9,690 nt of DNA, taken from positions 1 through 9,690 of the forward strand of contig JALSON010000208.1 in the NCBI GenBank assembly GCA_026986455.1. The letters are read 5' to 3'. This document shows, piece by piece, positions 1 to 5,102 of this stretch; the first letter of the stretch is position 1; every line of letters starts with the position of its first letter. The notes beneath the pieces were generated by a model. The model searched no databases. It was given only the letters and a program-made list of their open reading frames with translations, and was not told the origin of the DNA. Position numbers and translations under genes: made by a program. The stretch comes from Thermococcaceae archaeon (GTDB lineage: Archaea; Methanobacteriota_B; Thermococci; Thermococcales; Thermococcaceae).

Positions 1-233
1 TGGCTTGGTACTACAACTCAAAGGTTGAGAGGATTGAGGACGAGAGGAGCAGGTTCATAAGTGCGAAGAGCGCGAGGAACGGCTATGCTGTGATGAGCTT
101 TTTCCTCTTCGCTGAATATCTATGGGAATACAGCAGGGGGAACGTCGAGGTGGCGACGAAGCTTATAATTCCCCTCGCCCTCGGGGCGGCAGTACTCTTA
201 ATCTCCCACTATTATTACGAGCGGGTGATGTGA
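1..233 (+). CDS. DUF2178-like small membrane protein, C-terminal part (5' end outside window)
   Basis: The last 76 residues of a protein whose start lies left of the window; the stop TGA is at 231-233. The visible part begins with a charged stretch containing the tripeptide DER followed by a basic/aromatic segment (residues 13-28 of the visible part). Two hydrophobic stretches follow, about 29-41 and 52-72, then a short tail ending ERVM. A DER motif just before a membrane pair resembles DUF2178 proteins, which in Thermococcales often sit beside small XRE-type regulators, as here. This family match is from memory and moderate. The next gene starts directly after the stop (TGA then ATG, no gap), so the two are surely co-transcribed. 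The biochemical role is unknown; a part in membrane sensing or transport with the downstream ABC genes is inference only. Confidence 0.7.
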   Translation, partial: AWYYNSKVERIEDERSRFISAKSARNGYAVMSFFLFAEYLWEYSRGNVEVATKLIIPLALGAAVLLISHYYYERVM

Positions 234-587
234 ATGAGGGCAAGGTTATTCCAGCTCGCGGTGTTTTTAATCATAGGCCTACCCGTGGCTTTTGCGGTGA
301 ATTTTTTCCTGAAGGCGCCGGATGTCTCATTTGTTGCGGCGGCCCTCGTGCTTCTCCTCCTCTCAAACGACCTTCTGCCGCGGGGAGGAAAGGAGGGTGC
401 AAGAATCTTTGTGTATCTATCCGCTGTCGATTCAACGCTTCTCGCTCTGATTTACAGGAAATTCGGAACCTCGGCATGGGTAACATTCACGGCGGTTTTT
501 GGTGTTGTCATGCTGAACTCCCTCGTATCGAAGCGCATCAAGGAAAGGACCGGTGAAGAGGATGAGAAATCGTCTGAGGGAGCTTAG
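234..587 (+). CDS. Small hypothetical membrane protein (117 aa)
   Basis: I do not recognise a named family. The protein has about four hydrophobic segments (residues 5-26, 32-46, 57-74 and 80-98) and a charged, flexible tail (about 100-117) rich in Lys, Glu and Ser. There is no signal peptidase motif, cysteine pair or catalytic motif. The start is well supported: GGTGAT at 224-229, a strong match to the thermococcal anti-Shine-Dalgarno, lies 4 bases before ATG 234, which directly follows the stop of the upstream gene. Its 3' end overlaps the HTH gene by 26 bases. The position between a DUF2178-like protein and a small HTH regulator suggests an integral membrane accessory of the same system, perhaps a sensor or partner of the transporter. 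This is inference from context. Confidence 0.8.
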   Translation: MRARLFQLAVFLIIGLPVAFAVNFFLKAPDVSFVAAALVLLLLSNDLLPRGGKEGARIFVYLSAVDSTLLALIYRKFGTSAWVTFTAVFGVVMLNSLVSKRIKERTGEEDEKSSEGA

Positions 588-771
588 AGAACTGAAGGGA
601 CTCACGCAGGAGGAGCTGGCAAAGGCCTTGGGAGTAACGAGGCAGACCATAATAGCGATTGAGAGGGGAAGGTATGATCCATCGCTTAGACTTGCGTTTA
701 AAATTGCGAGGTTTTTTGGGGTTAAAATCGAGGATGTTTTCCTTTACGGGGGTGAAAAAGACGAACATTAG
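562..771 (+). CDS. XRE/Cro-family helix-turn-helix transcriptional regulator (69 aa)
   Basis: A compact single-domain DNA-binding protein consisting almost only of an HTH_3 domain. Residues 3-13 form helix 1, the [12 protein letters not shown] segment (14-25) holds helix 2 and the turn, and [16 protein letters not shown] (26-41) is the recognition helix plus the loop typical of this family. The end, residues 42-63 ([17 protein letters not shown]), closes the five-helix bundle. It belongs with the short bacterial and archaeal regulators that dimerise and repress their own operons. I chose ATG 562 over GTG 553 because GGTGA at 552-556 is spaced 5 bases before 562 and the family usually begins M-(K/R)-N-R-L. 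The gene starts inside the preceding membrane gene and ends inside the next, so it is translationally coupled in the operon. Autoregulation is likely but the operon promoter is outside the window. Confidence 0.9.
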   Translation: MRNRLRELRELKGLTQEELAKALGVTRQTIIAIERGRYDPSLRLAFKIARFFGVKIEDVFLYGGEKDEH

Positions 772-1129
772 AAAAACTGCCGGTTTCGGGCTTTACTTTA
801 CCGGCATTCTTCTTGGAATCCTAAAACCGCCAATTGAAAGACTCGCCTGCATGATACTGCCGAGCGGAGAGGTCTGCACCGGGATAAATACTCCGTTGCT
901 TGCCCTTGAGCTCGGCCTCGTTATGTTCGGTTCAGTCTTAGCTGGGCTCTCACACGGATTCAGGAACACACAGCAGCTCAACGGCTGGCTCGGCCTAACC
1001 ACTGGCCTGGGTGCTGCATTCATCGGAGGGCACTCCGGAATCTGGAGCCTTTTCCTGTTTGGAGTCGTTCTTTCCACTTTAGGGCTCATGCTCTACAGGG
1101 TTGGGAGGCAGAAAAATGCCGGCGGTTAA
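752..1129 (+). CDS. Small hypothetical membrane protein (125 aa)
   Basis: Unrecognised family. It has a basic N-terminus (KKTNIRK) followed by about four hydrophobic segments: residues 10-24, 48-68, 77-92 and 96-115, and a short basic tail. Two cysteines (33 and 42) flank the loop after the first segment. Gly-rich segments ([16 protein letters not shown], about 81-96) suggest close helix packing. The start is the least certain of the operon. GTG 752 gives a typical MKK-type N-terminus with positive-inside character, while ATG 734 would add six residues. Neither has an ideal ribosome binding site. The gene overlaps the HTH gene by 20 bases and the ABC ATPase gene by 14 bases, so co-translation with the regulator and transporter is likely. 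Confidence 0.7.
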   Translation: MKKTNIRKTAGFGLYFTGILLGILKPPIERLACMILPSGEVCTGINTPLLALELGLVMFGSVLAGLSHGFRNTQQLNGWLGLTTGLGAAFIGGHSGIWSLFLFGVVLSTLGLMLYRVGRQKNAGG

Positions 1130-1859
1130 GGTTGAAAACCTTGAGAAGGACTACGGGAAGGTTAAGGCCCTCAGGGGTATCAGCTTTGAGATCAAGGAGG
1201 GAGAAATATTCGGGCTCATCGGGCCAAACGGGGCAGGAAAGAGCACCACCCTGAAAATCCTCGCAACGCTGCTAACACCAACCGGAGGAAAAGCGGAAAT
1301 ATTCGGGCATGATGTGGTCAAAGAAGCTCCGAGAATAAGGGAACTCATAAGCTATCTTCCCGAGGAGGCTGGAGCCTATAAAAACCTCACCGGAAGGGAG
1401 TACCTGGAGTTCATGGCGAGGCTTTACGCAAAGAATGAGAGGGACTCGGCAAAAATGATGGAACTGGGTATAAAGCTCTCAGGTCTCGGTGGGAGACTTG
1501 ATGATAAGGTTTCCACCTATTCCAAGGGCATGACGAGGAAGCTTCTGCTTGCAAGGGCCCTTATGGTAAGGCCGAAGCTGGCCATACTCGACGAACCCGC
1601 CAGCGGTCTGGATATAATCAACGCTTATACAATCAGGAAGACCATCAGGGAGTTTGCCCGGAGTGAAGGCGTGACCTTTCTGCTTTCAAGCCACAACATG
1701 CTTGAGGTTGAATTCCTCTGCCACAGGGTTGCCCTGATAGATGAGGGCAGAATAATAGACCTCGGAACCCCCGGGGAGCTCAAGGAGCGCTATGATGCCG
1801 AAAACCTCGAAGAGGTGTTCATGAGGGCGATCGGCGAGGGAGGTGTTCATTATGAGTGA
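1116..1859 (+). CDS. ABC transporter ATP-binding protein, NatA/CcmA-like (247 aa)
   Basis: A cytoplasmic ATPase that would drive export through the adjacent permease. Walker A is GPNGAGKST (residues 36-44). The Q-loop region reads YLPEEAG (80-86), with Glu where Gln is common, as in many NatA-like exporters. The signature motif is the divergent YSKGM (135-139). Walker B is LAILDEP (155-161), the D-loop SGLD (163-166) and the switch His is 193. About 247 residues is normal for the family. The C-terminal part after about 215 (TPGELKERY, EEVFMRAI) is the short tail seen in ABC-2-type ATPases. ATG 1116 is preferred over TTG 1101 because GGGAGG (1103-1108) sits 7 bases upstream. It overlaps the permease gene by 8 bases. 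The substrate (sodium, antibiotic, peptide, lipid) cannot be read from the sequence. Confidence 0.95.
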   Translation: MPAVKVENLEKDYGKVKALRGISFEIKEGEIFGLIGPNGAGKSTTLKILATLLTPTGGKAEIFGHDVVKEAPRIRELISYLPEEAGAYKNLTGREYLEFMARLYAKNERDSAKMMELGIKLSGLGGRLDDKVSTYSKGMTRKLLLARALMVRPKLAILDEPASGLDIINAYTIRKTIREFARSEGVTFLLSSHNMLEVEFLCHRVALIDEGRIIDLGTPGELKERYDAENLEEVFMRAIGEGGVHYE

Positions 1860-3120
1860 CTTCTGGATTATGGCCAAGAAGGAGATGAAAAACCTCATCA
1901 GGGATAAAAAGCTCCTTTTCGGACTTATTATAGTCCCGCTGGTTCTCTATCCCGCCATGGGGAAGCTGATGCATGTCGGACTTGAGAAGGCGCAGGGTGA
2001 AACGCATGTCGCCATAGCAAACTTCGATGATGGACAATACGGGATGGTGCTTGTAAAGACCCTCCAGAATGCTCCCAACGTTACCGTGACGCTGATAAAT
2101 GCAAGTTCGGTTGAAAGGGCGCTGGAATTTGCGGCCAAAAGGGATCAGAATGTCCTCGTTGTCATTCCCCACAACTTCAGCGAGAGCATAATAAATGATA
2201 AACCAGCCACGGTTAAGCTTTACGGGATATTCAGGTCTGTGAGCACAGGCATGAAGGAGAGTGTGAGCGAGGGCAGGATAAATGCAGTTATATCGGTTCT
2301 CTCGGAGCAGATAGCAAGGATAAAGATTCAGAAGCTGGGTGCCGGGAGCCCCGATGCCGTTCTCCACCCCGTGAGGGCGGAGAGCATGTCCTACCTGAAG
2401 AACAGAATAGTTCCTGTTTCCCCGTCCATAGTTTCTGGAGTCCTCGCCTCCCAGTCAATCACGCTGCCCATAATAATCTTCCTCATGGTCACGATAACCG
2501 CCCAGATGGCAGCAGGGGCGGTTGCCGCTGAGAAGGAGAACAAGACGCTGGAGACCCTCCTGACGTTGCCGGTGAAGAGAACCACAATAGTTGCCTCAAA
2601 GATAACCGGAACTGCCCTGATGGGCCTTATAGCTGCTCTGGCATACATGGTGGGCATGAGGAGCTACATGGAGTCGCTGGGCGTCCAGTCAGGAATCAGC
2701 CTCAGCGAGCTCGGTCTTCAGATTGCACCGGGGGGAATGGTGCTCTTTGCGCTGATTATATTTCTGACGATAATATTCTCCCTGAGCCTTGCTATGATTC
2801 TGGCTATATTTGCTCAGGATGTTCAGAGCGCAAACACGGTTGTTAGCTCCGTAATCCTGCCTCTGGCATTCCCTGCGTTCATCCTCATGTACACTGGCAT
2901 CGGAGAACTTCCAGCGGCGGCCCGCTATGCCCTGCTTGCGGATCCATTTACCCATCCTATAGTGGCATACCAGTACATGCTCTCCGGCAACTACACGGGA
3001 ATGCTCACGAGCATAGCGTATCTGGCCGTTTTGGCGGCTCTGACCCTCTACACAACCGCAAGGATATTCTCCACAGAGAAGGTCCTCACGGCAAAGATAG
3101 GACGGGGAAGGAAATCGTGA
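1852..3120 (+). CDS. ABC transporter permease, ABC-2/NatB-like (422 aa)
   Basis: Membrane partner of the ABC ATPase just upstream. It has the layout of an ABC-2 full-size permease: a cytoplasmic N-terminus (WIMAKKEMKNLIRDKK), a first membrane helix at about 21-38, a large extracytoplasmic domain at about 42-200, then about five or six helices (roughly 203-224, 249-268, 294-321, 329-347 and 384-403). After the second helix comes the motif AAEKENKTLETLLTLPV (225-241), the cytoplasmic coupling sequence characteristic of NatB/ABC-2 permeases. ATG 1852 is chosen over GTG 1843 because GGGAGGTG at about 1838-1845 is well spaced to it. The stop TGA at 3118-3120 abuts the stop of the convergent UPF0201 gene. 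Together with the ATPase it probably forms an exporter of two ATPases and two permeases. The substrate is unknown; sodium extrusion (NatAB) is one possibility. Confidence 0.9.
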   Translation: MSDFWIMAKKEMKNLIRDKKLLFGLIIVPLVLYPAMGKLMHVGLEKAQGETHVAIANFDDGQYGMVLVKTLQNAPNVTVTLINASSVERALEFAAKRDQNVLVVIPHNFSESIINDKPATVKLYGIFRSVSTGMKESVSEGRINAVISVLSEQIARIKIQKLGAGSPDAVLHPVRAESMSYLKNRIVPVSPSIVSGVLASQSITLPIIIFLMVTITAQMAAGAVAAEKENKTLETLLTLPVKRTTIVASKITGTALMGLIAALAYMVGMRSYMESLGVQSGISLSELGLQIAPGGMVLFALIIFLTIIFSLSLAMILAIFAQDVQSANTVVSSVILPLAFPAFILMYTGIGELPAAARYALLADPFTHPIVAYQYMLSGNYTGMLTSIAYLAVLAALTLYTTARIFSTEKVLTAKIGRGRKS

Positions 3121-3528
3121 TCACTCAACCGGTATGCCGTCCTTTGTCCTTGGAGCGAGCCACCTCATAAGCCTCTTCGGGTCTTTTGTTTTTATTATGA
3201 TGGTTATCGGGCCGAGCGGGGATTCCTCGTTGAAGTTCACCTTCCCCGCATAGGCCGCCTGCTTGTGAACCCTTATTATGATTTCCTCACCGAAATATCC
3301 CTCCTCCAGAAATGCGCGTGCCGTGTCGAGTATGGCCTGCCCCCTGAAAAGCTCATAGAGCCTGTGGAGTGCCTTTTTGTCTGCAGTTCTCCCCCCCAGG
3401 AGCAGGTACTCCCCCCTGTCAAATGCCTCGAATTCCAGATCAGGTATCAGATTGAGCATGGCTCTCTTTACCTTCTCAATATCCTCCGTCGGATATACAT
3501 AAGCTTCAACCTCAACTTCCTCGAACAT
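3121..3528 (-). CDS. UPF0201 family protein, putative RNA-binding (135 aa)
   Basis: A small soluble archaeal protein of the UPF0201 family (the PF01877 RNA-binding-type family, formerly DUF54). It is recognised from the N-terminus [20 protein letters not shown] (5-24), the central [24 protein letters not shown] (60-83) and the C-terminal [13 protein letters not shown] (98-110) with [11 protein letters not shown] (125-135). These blocks match the thermococcal members as I remember them, and the length is normal. The fold is known as an alpha/beta domain; RNA binding is a family-level prediction and the exact role is not known. ATG at 3528 is supported by a purine-rich GTGGG close upstream and by a TATA element about 34 bases before it. 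The transcript leader would be only about 8 bases. Its stop abuts the stop of the convergent permease gene. Confidence 0.92.
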   Translation of the reverse strand: MFEEVEVEAYVYPTEDIEKVKRAMLNLIPDLEFEAFDRGEYLLLGGRTADKKALHRLYELFRGQAILDTARAFLEEGYFGEEIIIRVHKQAAYAGKVNFNEESPLGPITIIIKTKDPKRLMRWLAPRTKDGIPVE

Positions 3529-3552
3529 TTTCCCACCGTTTCAAGGTGATCG

Positions 3553-3572
3553 GGAAAGCTTATAAGCTTCAC
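3553..3572. promoter_or_regulatory. Palindromic TATA element, probable UPF0201 promoter (repeat copy 1)
   Basis: GGAAAGCTTATAAGCTTCAC. The inner AAGCTTATAAGCTT (3556-3569) is a perfect 14-base palindrome containing the TATA core, so it can be read on either strand. On the minus strand its centre is about 34 bases before the UPF0201 ATG, which fits archaeal TATA-to-start spacing with a leader of about 8 bases. The symmetry could also make it a repressor operator overlapping the TATA box. Promoter role is inferred from sequence and spacing. Confidence 0.65.
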
Positions 3573-3590
3573 CTCTGCTGGATTCATGTT

Positions 3591-3626
3591 AAGATCAAGA
3601 TTTAGATTTAGACTGAGATTAAGTCT
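3591..3626. repeat. Degenerate six-base tandem repeat, about six units
   Basis: Read from 3591, six consecutive six-base units follow the consensus (A/T)AGATT: AAGATC, AAGATT, TAGATT, TAGACT, GAGATT, AAGTCT. The run lies between the two TATA-containing repeats of the UPF0201/ZIP intergenic region. A five-base inverted repeat, AGACT (3610-3614) and AGTCT (3622-3626), closes its right end. It may be a regulator-binding array, but nothing in the sequence proves this. Confidence 0.6.
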
Positions 3627-3646
3627 CAAACCTTCTCTCCCATCAC

Positions 3647-3666
3647 GGAAAGCTTATAAGCCTCAC
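3647..3666 (+). promoter_or_regulatory. TATA promoter of the ZIP transporter gene (repeat copy 2)
   Basis: GGAAAGCTTATAAGCCTCAC, identical in 19 of 20 bases to the element at 3553-3572 and in the same orientation. GGAAA would act as the BRE and GCTTATAAG (3652-3660) as the TATA box. Its centre is about 26 bases before ATG 3683, so the predicted transcript would begin at or just before the start codon (leaderless or nearly so). Confidence 0.7.
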
Positions 3667-3682
3667 AACCCGAGGCCTAACT

Positions 3683-4492
3683 ATGCTGGAGAACTTCATC
3701 ACAAACCTTTCCCGCTGGATTCTGAACGTTTCAGGCGGGAGCATCATGTGGGTGGCGTTTTATGCCGGCCTGTTTGTGGCCTTAATGACATCGATGGGGG
3801 CATTTCTCGCAATTTTTTCCAGAAAAATTCCGGACAGAGGTGTCGACTTCAGCCTGAGCTTCGCCGCGGGGGTCATGATAGTTGCAGCCTTCACCAGCCT
3901 GATCCTGCCTGCAATAGAGAGCACAGGCAGCTTCACGCCAGCAGCCCTCGGTATTGCGCTCGGGGTTCTCCTCATAGCGGCCATCGACAGATACACCCCC
4001 CACGAGCACCTTGTGAAGGGTTATGAAGGCCCTGAGGAGTTTAAAAACAGGCTGAAAATGGTGTGGCTGCTGGTTTTTGCTGTCATGATCCACAACCTCC
4101 CCGAAGGTCTAGCGGTCGGAACCTCACTCGCCTATAACCTCGAAATTGGCCTCGTAACCGCGATAGCGATTGGCATACAGGACTTTCCTGAAGGAACCGT
4201 TGTTTCACTCCCCCTCGCAGTCCTCCAGAAAAAACGCCTCCAGCCCATTCTCATGGGAGTCCTCAGCGGTGTGGCGGAGATGGTTATGGTGATTTTCGGG
4301 GCGTATTTCTTCACGCTCTTCGGCTGGCTCCTGCCGTACGGCCTCGGACTGGCAGGCGGGGCAATGCTCTACGTCACAGTCAAGGAGATGATACCGGAAA
4401 TATACAGAAGGAAGGAAAACGATCTGCTTATAACCCTCGGCTTCTTCCTCGGCTTCTACGTCATGCTTTTCCTCGACTCAATGCTCGGTTAG
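3683..4492 (+). CDS. ZIP-family divalent metal transporter, GufA-like (269 aa)
   Basis: An inner-membrane transporter for divalent cations such as zinc, iron or manganese. About eight hydrophobic segments are visible (roughly 20-46, 55-78, 85-102, 127-146, 152-166, 170-180, 190-230 as two helices, and 247-266). The diagnostic fourth-helix motif is HNLPEG (137-142). The fifth-helix motif is QDFPEG (166-171), where classical ZIPs have HEIPHE, which is usual for the GufA branch. The cytoplasmic loop at 104-125 carries His107 and His109 with several acidic residues and could bind metal. The start ATG 3683 has GAGG at 3672-3675, but the promoter position suggests a leaderless or very short leader. 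The gene stands alone and its 3' end overlaps the convergent UPF0200 gene by 32 bases. The preferred metal and direction cannot be told from sequence; import is the family norm. Confidence 0.93.
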   Translation: MLENFITNLSRWILNVSGGSIMWVAFYAGLFVALMTSMGAFLAIFSRKIPDRGVDFSLSFAAGVMIVAAFTSLILPAIESTGSFTPAALGIALGVLLIAAIDRYTPHEHLVKGYEGPEEFKNRLKMVWLLVFAVMIHNLPEGLAVGTSLAYNLEIGLVTAIAIGIQDFPEGTVVSLPLAVLQKKRLQPILMGVLSGVAEMVMVIFGAYFFTLFGWLLPYGLGLAGGAMLYVTVKEMIPEIYRRKENDLLITLGFFLGFYVMLFLDSMLG

Positions 4493-5051
4493 GAGCCTTC
4501 TCGCTCAGGAGCTTTTTTACCAGCTCCCTGACCTCCCTGTTGTATTCCGCCCTGCTGCGGTCGTTCACTATCATGTAATCAGCCATCGCTATCACGTTAC
4601 CGATTCCGAACCTGAGCTCCTTCCAGTCCCTCTCCTCAAAGTCCTCCCAGCTCCTCGGATCATCGTGCCTGCCCCTCGCCCTGAGCCTGCTGAATCGCAT
4701 GTGTGGAGGTGTATGGACTGCAACAATTATTATCCTCTCCTCAGGAAAGGCGCTCCTGAAGGTTCCGACCTCATCAAGGGAGCGCACACCATCTATGACC
4801 ACGACAGAGCTTTTTCTGAGCAGCTCCTTCACCCTCTCAACGGTTAGCTTTGCCACGGCATTCTGACCGAGCTCCTGCCTGAGGCGGATGCTAACCTTGG
4901 CGACGTTTTCCTTGGTTAGCTCAAGCCCCCTCTTCAGGGTCTCCTCCCTCACTATGTCGCCCATAGAAACATGAGGAACCCCGTGCTCCGAAAATTCCCT
5001 GACAATCCTGCTCTTTCCAGAACCGGGCATTCCCGTCACGATGACTATCAT
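4461..5051 (-). CDS. UPF0200 family P-loop nucleotide kinase-like protein (196 aa)
   Basis: An archaeal P-loop protein related to adenylate and dephospho-CoA kinases. Walker A is GMPGSGKS (residues 7-14). Next comes the strand and motif VSMGDIVREE (28-37), which in this fold positions the acceptor nucleotide. A Walker B-like strand is VVIDGVRS (84-91). The Arg-rich LID-like segment RLRARGRHDDPRSWEDFEERD (122-142) would close over ATP. DYMIVND (158-164) is the usual last strand. ATG 5051 gives the family N-terminus MIVIVTGMPGSGKS; GTG 5060 would add three residues. The start codon is about 33 bases from a TATA-like element at 5079-5089. The gene follows hel308 after 51 bases on the same strand. 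The substrate is not established, so I do not call it dephospho-CoA kinase. Confidence 0.92.
   Translation of the reverse strand: MIVIVTGMPGSGKSRIVREFSEHGVPHVSMGDIVREETLKRGLELTKENVAKVSIRLRQELGQNAVAKLTVERVKELLRKSSVVVIDGVRSLDEVGTFRSAFPEERIIIVAVHTPPHMRFSRLRARGRHDDPRSWEDFEERDWKELRFGIGNVIAMADYMIVNDRSRAEYNREVRELVKKLLSEKAPNRALSRGKA
4513..4518 (+). terminator. Possible T-tract terminator for the ZIP gene
   Basis: Six T residues lie 20 bases after the ZIP stop, inside a six-base inverted repeat (GGAGCT at 4509-4514, AGCTCC at 4522-4527). Archaeal transcription can end on short T-tracts. The tract falls within the 3' part of the opposing UPF0200 gene, so it could also be coding coincidence. Confidence 0.35.
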
Positions 5052-5078
5052 AGTGCCCACGCTGAGTTACCGAAGAGA

Positions 5079-5090
5079 GGTTTAAAAATC
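5079..5090 (-). promoter_or_regulatory. TATA-like element before UPF0200, also a T-tract after hel308
   Basis: On the minus strand the bases read GATTTTTAAACC. TTTTTAAA is centred about 33 bases before the UPF0200 ATG, a suitable TATA distance with a short leader. The same five T residues lie 15 to 19 bases after the hel308 stop and could help end that transcript. Either role, or both, is inference from position. Confidence 0.45.
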
Positions 5091-5102
5091 TAACTCTATA
5101 CT

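Noticed and set aside
1353..1376. Defective ATPase because the Q-loop Gln is Glu and the signature is YSKGM
   Set aside because: Both replacements are common in NatA/CcmA-like exporter ATPases. Walker A, Walker B and the switch His are intact, so there is no reason to call it inactive.
1819..2367. A 182-codon minus-strand frame opposite the permease
   Set aside because: The protein has no recognisable feature and the opposite strand is a clear ABC-2 permease with a good ribosome binding site.
3591..3640. Box C/D guide RNA in the UPF0201/ZIP gap
   Set aside because: A CTGA is present at 3613-3616 but no RTGATGA C box or paired C'/D' boxes flank it at the right spacing.
3586..4026. A plus-strand reading frame starting inside the six-base repeat and running into the ZIP gene
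   Set aside because: Its start is about 24 bases from palindromic TATA copy 1, which made it tempting, but the protein is an Arg-rich artefact of the repeat followed by an out-of-frame reading of the well-supported ZIP gene.
4461..5051. Naming the UPF0200 protein dephospho-CoA kinase or adenylate kinase
   Set aside because: The P-loop and LID-like segments are shared by several kinase families. I see no residue set that identifies the substrate, so only the family is called.
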